Below, in pieces: positions 1-7,739 of a DNA stretch of 19,688 bases (the stretch's first letter is position 1; each line of letters begins with the position of its first letter). Source of the DNA: JBEKHI01 sp050012355 (GTDB lineage Bacteria > Actinomycetota > Actinomycetes > Streptosporangiales > Streptosporangiaceae). The stretch covers positions 1 through 19,688 of the forward strand of contig JBEKHI010000118.1 of NCBI GenBank assembly GCA_050012355.1. Reading direction: 5' to 3'. The notes beneath the pieces are model-generated. The model was not told where the DNA came from. It was given only the letters and a program-made list of their open reading frames with translations, and made no database searches. Both the position numbers and the translations under genes were made by a program.

Positions 1-417
1 CTGGTGCCCGGGCAAGACCTCGGCCCGGAGCCGGTGCTGCGCATCGGCGACCGCTGCGTGATCGGACGAGGCAGCCACGTCGTCGCGCACGCATGCGTCG
101 ATATCGGGGACGACGTGTTCACCGGGCCCTACGTCTACATCACTGATCAGAATCACGGTTACGCCGATCCGGACATGCCGATCGGCCGCCAGATGCCGGT
201 GAACGACCCGGTGACGATCGGTCCGGGGTCCTGGCTCGGCGCGGGGTCGATCGTGCTACCCGGCAGCCGGATCGGACGCAATGTCGTGGTGGCCGCGGGG
301 GCTGTGGTGCGCGGCGAGATACCCGACCACTGTGTGGTGGCCGGAGTCCCCGCCCGTATCGTCCGCTCCTACACCGATGGCGTCGGCTGGAAGCCGCCGC
401 TGCCTAGTCGGGGTTGA
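1..417 (+). CDS. Hexapeptide-repeat (left-handed beta-helix) acyltransferase, 5' end outside window
   Basis: The frame is open from the first base to a TGA at 415-417, so only the C-terminal ~138 residues are visible. They show the degenerate hexapeptide pattern of LbH acyltransferases (IGDRCVIGRGSHV, IGPGSWLGAGSIVLPGSRIG, VVVAAGAVVRGEIP) and the family's usual end, GVPARIVR. The segment TDQNHGY carries the likely catalytic His of the maltose/galactoside/NodL acetyltransferase group; the family acts as trimers that acetylate sugars or other small hydroxyl acceptors with acetyl-CoA. Cell-wall or polysaccharide O-acetylation is plausible but the acceptor cannot be read from the sequence. The last 14 nt overlap the 3' end of the convergent response-regulator gene. 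Family assignment is firm; substrate is unknown. Confidence 0.85.
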   Translation: MVPGQDLGPEPVLRIGDRCVIGRGSHVVAHACVDIGDDVFTGPYVYITDQNHGYADPDMPIGRQMPVNDPVTIGPGSWLGAGSIVLPGSRIGRNVVVAAGAVVRGEIPDHCVVAGVPARIVRSYTDGVGWKPPLPSRG

Positions 418-1027
418 ACGCGTCTAGGGCGTCACGGAGGCGGCTGACCCGCCGGTCCAGTTCGGTTACCGCGTCGCCTAGCGCGCCGTCTTCCTTCAGC
501 GCCGGGAACCCGCCGAGTTCGGTGACCGCGTCCTCGATCGCCGCCAGCCGCACGCTCAGCGAGCGCAGCAGGTTCGAGGCGGCTAGCCCGCCGGACTCGG
601 CCTGGTGGCCTAGCAACTCGGCCTGCTCCGCGAGCTGGCGGTTCTTCAGGTACAGGTCCACGAAGACGGCCACCTTGGCGCGCAGCACCCAGGGGTCGAA
701 CGGTTTGGCGATGTAGTCGACCGCGCCCGCCGCGTAACCACGGAACGCGTGGTCAGGCTCGACGCCCGCGGCGGTGAGGAAGATGATCGGCACGTCATGC
801 GTGCGGGCACGGCGCTTGATGTGCGTGGCGGTCTCGAAGCCGTCCATCCCTGGCATCACCACGTCGAGCAGTATGACGGCGAACTCGTCACGAAGCAGGG
901 CCTTCAGGGCCGCTTCTCCGGATCTGACCGGCACCAGCGTCTGATTGAGTGATGACAGTATCGCCTCTAGGGCGATCAGGTTCTCGGCGCGGTCGTCGAC
1001 GAGCAGGATCCTCGCCTTGGGTGGCAC
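404..1027 (-). CDS. osaB: Response regulator, REC domain plus coiled-coil tail (OsaB-like)
   Basis: 207 aa, GTG start. Residues 5-120 form a receiver domain: acidic pair D10-D11 (LLVDDR), phospho-acceptor D55 (ILLDVVMPGMDG), T85 (IIFLTAA) and K108 (AKPFD). There is no helix-turn-helix or enzymatic output; the remaining ~85 residues are heptad-like helix (KNRQLAEQAELLGHQ, then a second helix with repeated Leu/Val), i.e. a coiled coil. That is the published architecture of Streptomyces OsaB, a response regulator needed for osmotic adaptation that lacks a DNA-binding domain. Its start lies 1 nt after the stop of the hybrid kinase gene, so the two are almost certainly cotranscribed and translationally coupled. 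The symbol is given by architecture and gene order, not by alignment. Confidence 0.8.
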   Translation of the reverse strand: MPPKARILLVDDRAENLIALEAILSSLNQTLVPVRSGEAALKALLRDEFAVILLDVVMPGMDGFETATHIKRRARTHDVPIIFLTAAGVEPDHAFRGYAAGAVDYIAKPFDPWVLRAKVAVFVDLYLKNRQLAEQAELLGHQAESGGLAASNLLRSLSVRLAAIEDAVTELGGFPALKEDGALGDAVTELDRRVSRLRDALDAFNPD

Positions 1028-1028
1028 C

Positions 1029-3989
1029 TTAGTCGCTCCCTTCAGTCTCCGCCGCGACCGCCGCGGCCCCCGACTCAGACGGAGCGAGCCACGCGCGGAT
1101 CAGTCCCAACAAGTAGGAGATATCCACCGGCTTCGTGACGTACTCCGACGCGCCCGCCTCAAGTGCCTTTTCTCGGTCTCCCTTCATGGCTTTCGCGGTC
1201 ACCGCGATGATCGGCAGGTCCGCGAACTCGGCGCGACGGCGGATCTCGGCCGTGGTGGCGTAGCCGTCGAGTTCCGGCATCATGACGTCCATCAGGACCA
1301 GGGCGATATCCGGCTCGCTTTCCAGCAGGTGGATGCCGCTGCGCCCGTTCTCCGCGTAGTGCACGTGGGTGCCGAGCCGCTCGAACACGGCGGTGAGCGC
1401 GAAGACGTTGCGCACATCGTCGTCGAGTATCAGGATCTTCGCCCCGTCCAGCGGGTCGTCCTCCGGCCGCCGCCGCATATCCAGCGACTCCGCCCCGGCG
1501 ATGATCGCGGGCACCGGACCTCTCCGCCCTGTCGATGTCACATCGACCGGGTAAGAGCCCGGTCGATGTGACATCGACAGGGTAGGAGCACGGCCCGCGG
1601 GGATGCGGCCGGCTGGGAGGTAGAAGGTGAAGACGGAGCCGTGGCTTAGGCGGGATGTCGCGTGGATCTCGCCGCCTAGGAGGCGGGCGATGTCGCGGCT
1701 GATCGACAGGCCAAGGCCGGTGCCGCCGTAGGAGCGGGATGTCGTGCCATCGGCTTGCTGGAACGCGCCGAAGATGACGTCCAGCTTGTTGTCGGCGATC
1801 CCGATCCCGGTATCGGCCACCGTGAAGGCGACGATCTCCGACAAACCCCGGAGTGGTCCGCTAAACGACACATCGGATCCAGCGCGGGTAACGCTCAGCG
1901 TCACCGAGCCGGCCGCGGTGAACTTCACCGCGTTGGACAGCAGGTTGCGCAGGATCTGTTGCAGCCGTTGCTCGTCGGAGAACAGCTGACGCGGAACATC
2001 GCCGACGGCGGACACCGAGAACGACAGGCCCTTGCGCGCGGCCGTCGGCCGGAATGTCGCGTCCACGTACTCAAGCAGCGCTTCCAGTGAGATGGAGGTC
2101 GGATTCACCTCCATCTTGCCAGCCTCCACCTTGGACAGATCGAGTATGTCGTTGATCAGCTGCAGCAGGTCAGAGCCTGCTTCGTGGATGGTCGCGGCGA
2201 ACTCCACCTGCTTGGCCGACAGGTTCCCGTCCGGATTCGCGGAGAGCAACTCAGCGAGCACCAGCAAGGAGTTCAGCGGCGTGCGCAGCTCGTGCGACAT
2301 GTTCGCGAGGAATTCGGACTTGTACTGCGAGGACAGCGCGAGCTGCTGGGCGCGTTCCTCCAGGGTCCGCCGGGCCTGCTCGATCTGGAAGTTCTGCACC
2401 TCGATCGCACGGTTCTGCTTGGCGAGTAGCGCTGCCTTGTCCTCAAGCTCGGCATTGGACCTGCGCAGCTCGGCCTGCTGCCGCTGCAGTTCGTCGGAGC
2501 GCTCGCGAAGCTGAGCGGTCAGCGACTGCGACTCCTCCAGCAGGGTCTCGGTACGCGCGTTCGCCATTATCGCGTTCAGCGTGACACCGATCGTGGGGAC
2601 GAACCGGTTGAAGAACGTCAGGTGCAGATCGCTGAACCGGTACAACGAGGCCAGCTCGAGTACGCCGAGCACCTGGTCCTCGAACTGTATCGGCAGCACC
2701 GCGAGCGACCCGGCCGCCGCCGACCCGAGTCCGGATCCGACCGTCACGTAGGACGCGGGCACGTCCGCCAGCACGATCGGCGACCGATCGAGCGCGGCCT
2801 GTCCGGCGAGACCCTCGCCGATGACGAAATGCCGCAGCCCGCCGTCACGGAACCCGTAGGCCGCGATCCGCTCAAACATCGCACCGTCGGTCGAGGCCAG
2901 GTAGAACGCCCCGTACTGCGCGGATACCAGCGGCGTCAGCTCGGTCATGATCAGCCGCGCCACCTCGGAGGACTCCCGGTGTCCCTGCATCAGTGACGAC
3001 AGCCGCGCCAGGTTCGTGTTGAGCCAGTCCTGCTCCTGATTGGCTCGCGTCGTTTCGCGCAAGTTCGCGACCATCAGGTTGATGTTGTCCTTCAGCTCCG
3101 CGACCTCGCCGCGCGCCGAAACGGAGATGGACTGCGTGAGGTCGCCCTCGGCCACAGCCGATGCCACCCCCGCGATGGCACGCACCTGCGTCGTCAGGTT
3201 GGACGCGAGCCCGTTCACCGACTCGGTCAGCCGGAACCACGTCCCCGACACGCCCTCTACCTCGGCCTGGCCGCCGAGCCTGCCCTCGGTGCCGACCTCG
3301 CGGGCCACCCGGGTGACCTCATCCGCGAACGCGGACAGCGTGTTCACCATCGTGTTGATCGTGGTCTTGAGCTCGAGGATCTCGCCCTGCGCGGTCACAT
3401 CGATCTTCTTGGACAGGTCACCCTGCGCCACGGCGGTGGTGACCTGGGCGATGTTCCGTACCTGGGCGGTGAGGTTGGAGGCCATCCGGTTGACGTTGTT
3501 CGTCAGGTCTGCCCAGACGCCCGACACGCCCCGCACATGCGCCTGGCCGCCGAGCCTGCCTTCGGTGCCCACCTCGCGCGCCACCCGGGTGACCTCGTCG
3601 GCGAACGCGGAGAGCTGGTCAACCATCGTGTTCACTACCTGCTTGAGCTGCAGCATCTCACCTTGGGCGTCCACGGTGACCTTGCGCGTCAGGTCGCCGC
3701 GCGCGACCGCGGTAGTGACGGTCGCGATGTCGCGGACCTGCTCGGCGCGACGGGCGACCTCGGTGGTCAGCTCGCTCAGCTCGGCGGCCACGTCGTCGAC
3801 GAGCGGCCACACCTGGCCGAGCGTGCCCGTCGTGTTATGCCCGGCGTAGGCGGTCTTCATGGTGAAATCGCCGTTAGTCAGCGCGAGCAGAGCCTCGCGC
3901 AGGGGCTCGAGGTCGCTATCGGAGTAGCGCGCGCCGCCCTCTATCAGCGGCGACCCCGCGCCGTCAGTGGTCGGCGCGATCTGGTGCAT
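1029..3989 (-). CDS. osaA: Soluble hybrid histidine kinase, HAMP array-GAF-HisKA-HATPase-REC (OsaA-like)
   Basis: Numbering starts at the ATG at 3989, chosen because GGAG lies 6 nt before it; in-frame starts further up (GTG 4061, ATG 4001) have no convincing ribosome site and would add 24 or 4 residues. No transmembrane segment is seen. Order: about three HAMP units alternating with repeated linkers (SAFADEVTRVAREVGTEGR occurs twice) to ~residue 315; GAF ~335-480; coiled coil ~482-555; HisKA with H566 (SHELRTP); HATPase with N-box N686 (LLSNAVKF), G1 D726 (DTGIGI) and G2 GGTGLGLSI; then a Pro/Gly linker and a C-terminal receiver with D901 (LVLMDVMMPELDG) and K953. This is the group of cytosolic HAMP-array hybrid kinases to which OsaA belongs. 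Phosphotransfer to the adjacent receiver protein is likely. The linker before the receiver is encoded by a perfect inverted repeat (1527-1582). Confidence 0.85.
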   Translation of the reverse strand: MHQIAPTTDGAGSPLIEGGARYSDSDLEPLREALLALTNGDFTMKTAYAGHNTTGTLGQVWPLVDDVAAELSELTTEVARRAEQVRDIATVTTAVARGDLTRKVTVDAQGEMLQLKQVVNTMVDQLSAFADEVTRVAREVGTEGRLGGQAHVRGVSGVWADLTNNVNRMASNLTAQVRNIAQVTTAVAQGDLSKKIDVTAQGEILELKTTINTMVNTLSAFADEVTRVAREVGTEGRLGGQAEVEGVSGTWFRLTESVNGLASNLTTQVRAIAGVASAVAEGDLTQSISVSARGEVAELKDNINLMVANLRETTRANQEQDWLNTNLARLSSLMQGHRESSEVARLIMTELTPLVSAQYGAFYLASTDGAMFERIAAYGFRDGGLRHFVIGEGLAGQAALDRSPIVLADVPASYVTVGSGLGSAAAGSLAVLPIQFEDQVLGVLELASLYRFSDLHLTFFNRFVPTIGVTLNAIMANARTETLLEESQSLTAQLRERSDELQRQQAELRRSNAELEDKAALLAKQNRAIEVQNFQIEQARRTLEERAQQLALSSQYKSEFLANMSHELRTPLNSLLVLAELLSANPDGNLSAKQVEFAATIHEAGSDLLQLINDILDLSKVEAGKMEVNPTSISLEALLEYVDATFRPTAARKGLSFSVSAVGDVPRQLFSDEQRLQQILRNLLSNAVKFTAAGSVTLSVTRAGSDVSFSGPLRGLSEIVAFTVADTGIGIADNKLDVIFGAFQQADGTTSRSYGGTGLGLSISRDIARLLGGEIHATSRLSHGSVFTFYLPAGRIPAGRAPTLSMSHRPGSYPVDVTSTGRRGPVPAIIAGAESLDMRRRPEDDPLDGAKILILDDDVRNVFALTAVFERLGTHVHYAENGRSGIHLLESEPDIALVLMDVMMPELDGYATTAEIRRRAEFADLPIIAVTAKAMKGDREKALEAGASEYVTKPVDISYLLGLIRAWLAPSESGAAAVAAETEGSD
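1527..1582. repeat. Perfect 25-bp inverted repeat inside the hybrid kinase gene
   Basis: Arms 1527-1551 and 1558-1582 are exact reverse complements around a 6-nt loop (TAAGAG). Each arm also contains its own near-palindrome, GTCGATGTCACATCGAC (8-bp arms about one base). Flanking CTCC (1522-1525) and GGAG (1585-1588) extend the pairing with a small bulge. It is in frame and encodes residues ~803-821 of the kinase (TLSMSHRPGSYPVDVTSTG), in the linker between the HATPase and receiver domains. Confidence 0.9.
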
Positions 3990-4107
3990 CTGGCTCTCCA
4001 TTACGGGCTTCGGAAGCACTGGCCCATTAAGTCTGTCACGATTAAGGCGTGGCGTAGTCACCCATGGCGATGAAATGATCGCAGTGGGCTAGTGATTCTG
4101 AGGTGCC

Positions 4108-6210
4108 GTGAGCAACGAGGCTTGTGCATTCTTCGAACCGGACCCGACGGCGGCTTCTCGTGCCCGCCAGTTCGCTCGCCCCATCCTGCGCGACTGGGAT
4201 GTTAACGACCTCGACGACGCCGTCTTGCTGATCAGCGAACTCGTCACCAACGCCATTCGCCACGCGGGCACCCGCGCCCGCCTGACGCTCCGGCGGGGTG
4301 CCGGAACCCTTGAGGTGGAAGTCTCGGACTGGCATCCTGCCCGTAGCCTGCCCGACCCACCGAGCATGGTCGACAATTCAGCAGAACGAGGACGCGGACT
4401 CGTCCTGCCCACCGCGCTGGCCCAGATGTGGGGAGTGACGTACACCGCGACGACCAAGACGGTCTGGTTCCGCCTTTCGATGGGGGACGCTCCGGGTTCC
4501 GCCCTGCCCGCGGTACCCGGCTCGCCGCATGCCGATCCTGGCCTGGTGCGTGAGCTAGGCAGGATGGAGTTCGGTGAACTGATCCGGCACACGCTTGAGA
4601 GCGCGAGCGACGCCGTGGCGGCGGACGCGGCGTACGCACTGCTGGCCGATGAGGAGGGTGAGCTGCGGGTACGCGGCGCGACCGGGATCGCGGTGCCGGC
4701 CGCGCTCGCCGCCTCGCCCGCCTCGGTGCTGCTGTCCGACGGGATGACCGCGCAGTCCACCCTGGTGGTGCCGTTCGTCGTGGATAGCAGGGTCATCGGG
4801 CTGCTGGGTGTCGCCGCCGCCGCGGCTGACCAGTTCACCATCGATGACCAGACCCGGGTCCAGGTGGTCGCCGACCGGGTGGCGATGACGCTGGAACGGC
4901 TTCGGTTGTCTGAGCTCGAACGCGTACGCCGGGGACGGGTCGCCTTCCTGGCCGAGGCCAGTGAGATGCTCTCCAGCACGCTGGACCAGACGCAGGCCGC
5001 CGCGCTCGCCGCTCAGCTCCTGGTGCCGCGGCTGGCCGCCTGGTGCTCGGTCTACCTGACCGAACAGCCGGGAGAACCTGATCTTGCCTATGTCTGGCAC
5101 GCGGACGAGTCCCAGGTAGACGCGCTGCGCGAGCTCCTCGAGACCATCCCCCCGCCGGCCCAGGCCGGTGGCAGATCCTGGTCGCTGGCGGTCGGTGCGG
5201 ACGTCCGGCTGTCTGAGGAAGCGGCCCAGCTCGCTCGCGACTCGGCGTGGAGTTTTCCGCTGACCGCGCGCGGTCGCGGGCTTGGGATGGTGCTGATCGG
5301 ACGAACTCGCGGCGACCCGCGCTGGCCGGACCCGCCATCCCAGCAGGCCTTCGAGATGGCCGAGGACCTGACCCGCCGGGTCGCGCTCGCGCTGGACAAC
5401 GCCCGGCTGTACGAGCGGCAGCGGCTGGCGAATCAGGCCTTGCAGCGCAGCCTGCTCCCGCCGGAGCTGCCGTCGATACCGCGGGTCGATCTCGCGGTCG
5501 CCTACCAGGCCGCCGGCGAGACGAACGAGGTGGGCGGCGACTTCTACGACGTCTTCGAGGCAGGCGAACGCCGTTGGCGGTTCGCGATCGGCGACGTGTG
5601 CGGCACCGGACCAGAAGCGGCCGCCGTCACCGGTCTCGCCCGGAACACGCTGCGCATCCTCACCACCGAAGGACACGACATCGCGGCCGTCGTGAAACGG
5701 CTAAACGAGCTGATCCTGCGCGAAGGGCCGCGCGCCCGCTTCCTCACCCTCCTGCACGGCGAGATCGAGGTCCCGCCCGCCCCCGACGATCCGCTAAGCC
5801 TGTCGGTCGTCTGCGCGGGCCACCCCCTCCCGCTGCTACTCCGCGCCTCCGCGCCCCCGGCCAGCTCCAGGCTGGCTGATTCCGGCCCGGCTGGCACTGT
5901 GGCTCCGCTGCCTGCTCCGGCTGCCGAGCCACAGTCACTGCTCGGAGTGATGGAGGATGCGTCGTTTTGGAATCAAAAGTTTGAAATGTTTCTTGGAGAC
6001 GTGCTGCTATGTGTGACGGATGGGATTACGGAGCGCCGGAATGACAAGGGTGACCTGCTGGACGATGATGGCGGGCTCGCCCGGCTGCTAGCGGAGTGCC
6101 GCGGCCTGTCCGCTCCGGCCGTCGTCACGCGAATTCAGCGCGCGGTCGAGGATTTCGGTTCCACCCCGCCGAACGACGACATGGCCATCCTCGCCATCCG
6201 CGCCCGCTGA
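4108..6210 (+). CDS. osaC: RsbW-like kinase / GAF sensor / PP2C-SpoIIE phosphatase fusion (OsaC-like)
   Basis: 700 aa, GTG start with TGAGG just upstream. Residues 1-125 are a GHKL ATPase of the RsbW/SpoIIAB anti-sigma kinase type: N-box ELVTNAIRHAG (44-54) and G2-like RGRGLVLPTAL (94-103); the G1 box is degenerate (VSDWHP, no D-x-G). Residues ~150-265 and ~280-430 look like two GAF-type sensor domains. Residues ~445-700 are a PP2C/SpoIIE phosphatase with metal ligands D478 (GGDFYD), D496 (GDVCGTG), D638 (VTDGITE) and D690-D691 (NDDMAI). Such fusions both phosphorylate/bind and dephosphorylate partner-switching components; Streptomyces OsaC acts on sigma-B after osmotic stress. It is divergent from the OsaA-like kinase, as in the osa locus. 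An AT-rich stretch at ~5959-6050 departs from the codon use of the rest. Stress-sigma control is inferred. Confidence 0.85.
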   Translation: MSNEACAFFEPDPTAASRARQFARPILRDWDVNDLDDAVLLISELVTNAIRHAGTRARLTLRRGAGTLEVEVSDWHPARSLPDPPSMVDNSAERGRGLVLPTALAQMWGVTYTATTKTVWFRLSMGDAPGSALPAVPGSPHADPGLVRELGRMEFGELIRHTLESASDAVAADAAYALLADEEGELRVRGATGIAVPAALAASPASVLLSDGMTAQSTLVVPFVVDSRVIGLLGVAAAAADQFTIDDQTRVQVVADRVAMTLERLRLSELERVRRGRVAFLAEASEMLSSTLDQTQAAALAAQLLVPRLAAWCSVYLTEQPGEPDLAYVWHADESQVDALRELLETIPPPAQAGGRSWSLAVGADVRLSEEAAQLARDSAWSFPLTARGRGLGMVLIGRTRGDPRWPDPPSQQAFEMAEDLTRRVALALDNARLYERQRLANQALQRSLLPPELPSIPRVDLAVAYQAAGETNEVGGDFYDVFEAGERRWRFAIGDVCGTGPEAAAVTGLARNTLRILTTEGHDIAAVVKRLNELILREGPRARFLTLLHGEIEVPPAPDDPLSLSVVCAGHPLPLLLRASAPPASSRLADSGPAGTVAPLPAPAAEPQSLLGVMEDASFWNQKFEMFLGDVLLCVTDGITERRNDKGDLLDDDGGLARLLAECRGLSAPAVVTRIQRAVEDFGSTPPNDDMAILAIRAR

Positions 6211-6253
6211 CCCGCTAACCCCCGCCGTCCGCTGGTCGCCCGGCCTCGCGCGC

Positions 6254-6337
6254 CGGATATATCCGTAATGTCGGATGCGCTCCCCTTCTGCGACCCCATC
6301 GATGGGTCATCGATGGCGCGATAGGCCCAGCGATGGG
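6254..6337. repeat. Cluster of short palindromes downstream of the osaC-like gene
   Basis: A perfect 12-bp palindrome CGGATATATCCG (6254-6265) is followed by a second, CCCATCGATGGG (6295-6306), a partial copy TCATCGATGG (6307-6316) and an imperfect copy CCCAGCGATGGG (6326-6337). No gene is evident between 6211 and 6472, so these may be regulator-binding or transcript-end sites. Function unknown. Confidence 0.6.
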
Positions 6338-6343
6338 ACATTC

Positions 6344-6430
6344 ATGGGGCTGCGGGAGGCCTCGCCGGGTGCTGGTTTCGGGCGGATATGGGGCCGCGGG
6401 AGGCTAGCAGGGTGCTGGTTTCGGGGCGGA
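6344..6430. repeat. Imperfect tandem duplication, two 43-bp units
   Basis: Units 6344-6386 and 6388-6430 share ATGGGGC/CGCGGGAGG and GGGTGCTGGTTTCGGG, with a short divergent stretch between. The duplication ends 42 bp before the start of the DUF3099-like gene and so lies in its likely leader or promoter region. Confidence 0.7.
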
Positions 6431-6472
6431 CGGACCGGGTACGGCGCGATCGTGCGCACTGGGAACGAGCCG

Positions 6473-6916
6473 ATGACGGCCCGCAGCGCGTTGCGGCTGC
6501 GGCTTGGGCTGGCCATTTTCGGCGCCGTCGCCTGCGCTGCGGCGGCGATCGTGCTCGGGGTGCTCGGCCACGCGGGCTGGGCGATCGGGCTTGGCGTGGT
6601 CGCGTTCGTGGCCTGCGTGAACGTCGGTGTCGTGGTGGCCAGGATCAAGCAGGAGCCGCATTATCCACCGGGTCCGGATATACCGCCATATGAGGCTCCG
6701 CGGCCGGTAGAGCAGCGCCCGCCGCATCCGCTCCGGCGGGTGACGCGCAAGCGGCTGTACTTCGCGATGATGGGGATCTGCCTGCTGCTGGTGGTGCTCG
6801 CGTGGACGCTGATCTACCGGTTCTCTACCACCGCGGCTGTGGTCATGTCGCTGGTGGCCCTGGTCATCCCGCCGTTCGCGGTTATCGTCGCCAACGCCGG
6901 CGAACCCGGCGATTAG
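6473..6916 (+). CDS. DUF3099-like integral membrane protein with extra N-terminal membrane hairpin
   Basis: 147 aa from the ATG at 6473, preceded by GGGAACGAG. The frame is open upstream to 6275, but that part is repeat-derived and not protein-like. Two hydrophobic helices at ~10-33 and ~35-56 are followed by a Pro-rich cytosolic-type loop (PPGPDIPPYEAPRPVEQRPPHP). The C-terminal part, RKRLYFAMMGICLLLVVLAW ... VALVIPPFAVIVANAGEP, matches my recollection of the actinobacterial DUF3099 family, which has two TM helices and ends in VIANAG. Canonical members have only the C-terminal pair, so this would be a four-helix version. Function is unknown. The gene ends directly against the convergent gene at 6917, with no intergenic bases. 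Confidence 0.7.
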   Translation: MTARSALRLRLGLAIFGAVACAAAAIVLGVLGHAGWAIGLGVVAFVACVNVGVVVARIKQEPHYPPGPDIPPYEAPRPVEQRPPHPLRRVTRKRLYFAMMGICLLLVVLAWTLIYRFSTTAAVVMSLVALVIPPFAVIVANAGEPGD

Positions 6917-7288
6917 TCAGCCGAGCTTGGGGGAGAATGCCTCGCCATGCAGCGCCCGCTCGATTAGGCCGACCGCGCGCGCGGTGGCGGCGAGCCGGGT
7001 GCCCTCGCGGCGGTAGGCGGTCAGCACCGCGTCGACCGCGTGCGGCGGAATCGCCGCGGACAGTTCGGTACGCGCGGTGCGGTAACCCTGGCGCGCGCCT
7101 TCCACGCACGCGTCGGTGTGATGGCGCGCCATCGCGGCGAGCGCGGTGGGGTGGCGACGCAGTACGCCGTGCAGCCGGTAATCGGGCGGGACGACCTCGA
7201 ACAGCCAGGCGACCGCGGTCGTCTCGAACTCTTCGGTGCCGGGTGGATGTACCCCGGCCGGCCACCCCGGTGGTATGTACGCGGCCAT
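6917..7288 (-). CDS. Conserved actinobacterial hypothetical protein
   Basis: 123 aa, ATG start. The N-terminus IPPGWPAGVHPPGTEEFETTAVAWLFEVVPPDYR followed by an all-helical, Arg/Ala-rich remainder is a pattern I associate with a conserved hypothetical family of actinobacteria that has no assigned function. No signal peptide, TM segment or catalytic motif is visible; the protein looks cytosolic and helical (ALAAMARHHTDACVEGARQ, AVGLIERALHG). It shares a ~110-bp divergent promoter region with the gene at 7398 and abuts the DUF3099-like gene tail to tail. Coding reality is supported by GC3 bias; function is not recognisable. Confidence 0.65.
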   Translation of the reverse strand: MAAYIPPGWPAGVHPPGTEEFETTAVAWLFEVVPPDYRLHGVLRRHPTALAAMARHHTDACVEGARQGYRTARTELSAAIPPHAVDAVLTAYRREGTRLAATARAVGLIERALHGEAFSPKLG

Positions 7289-7397
7289 GCTGGTAACTTA
7301 GCACATCATCGAATGAGCGTTCTATATGATGTTGGCTGGTTCTTACGTCTGGCCGATTCTGCTGCGAGCCGCGTCGGCGCGCTGGAATCATGCCCAT

Positions 7398-7739
7398 ATG
7401 ACCACGTTCGCGGACAAACGAGCAGCAATCGGCGCGGCCTGGATGGCGCTGGCGACAGTCGTCATGCTGGGAGCCGGCATCGTGGCCCTGGCGACAGGTA
7501 TCCCGCTGGACGTGGCGGGCCTGTTCCTCGTCATTGGCGCGTCTTGCGCCCTGGTCACGGTCTCGCTCTTCCTCGTCGCCCGCCGCGGGCGGGGGGATGA
7601 GCTCGCGTCGGCCGACGCCGTGCCCGCCGACAGCACACCCGCCGACAGCACACCCGCAGACCAAGACGAGGCCGAAGAGGCTACAGCCGACGATGACCTG
7701 AGCCCGGCTACGGCGGACGCGACTGCCTCGGCCGACTAG
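7398..7739 (+). CDS. Small two-helix membrane protein with acidic Ala/Pro/Asp tail
   Basis: 113 aa from the ATG at 7398 (MTTFADKRAAIG). The frame is open upstream to 7326, but that segment (MMLAGSYVWPILLRAASARW) has no ribosome site; none is clear for 7398 either, so a leaderless or near-leaderless transcript is possible. Two hydrophobic segments lie at ~12-33 and ~38-58, ending in a basic stop-transfer VARRGRGDE. The ~50-residue tail is low-complexity and acidic, with a tandem PADST repeat encoded by a direct DNA repeat around 7622-7660. No family recognised. Its stop codon is immediately followed by the stop of the convergent calpain-like gene, leaving no room for a terminator. Confidence 0.55.
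   Translation: MTTFADKRAAIGAAWMALATVVMLGAGIVALATGIPLDVAGLFLVIGASCALVTVSLFLVARRGRGDELASADAVPADSTPADSTPADQDEAEEATADDDLSPATADATASAD

Noticed and set aside
4555..5676. Long open frame antisense to the OsaC-like gene (373 codons)
   Set aside because: High-GC shadow: composition is Arg/Gly/His-rich without domain motifs, while the sense strand carries clear GHKL and PP2C motifs.
7622..7660. CRISPR-like short direct repeats
   Set aside because: Just a tandem PADST codon repeat in a low-complexity tail; no spacer structure. No CRISPR array, tRNA, rRNA or insertion sequence was seen in the window.
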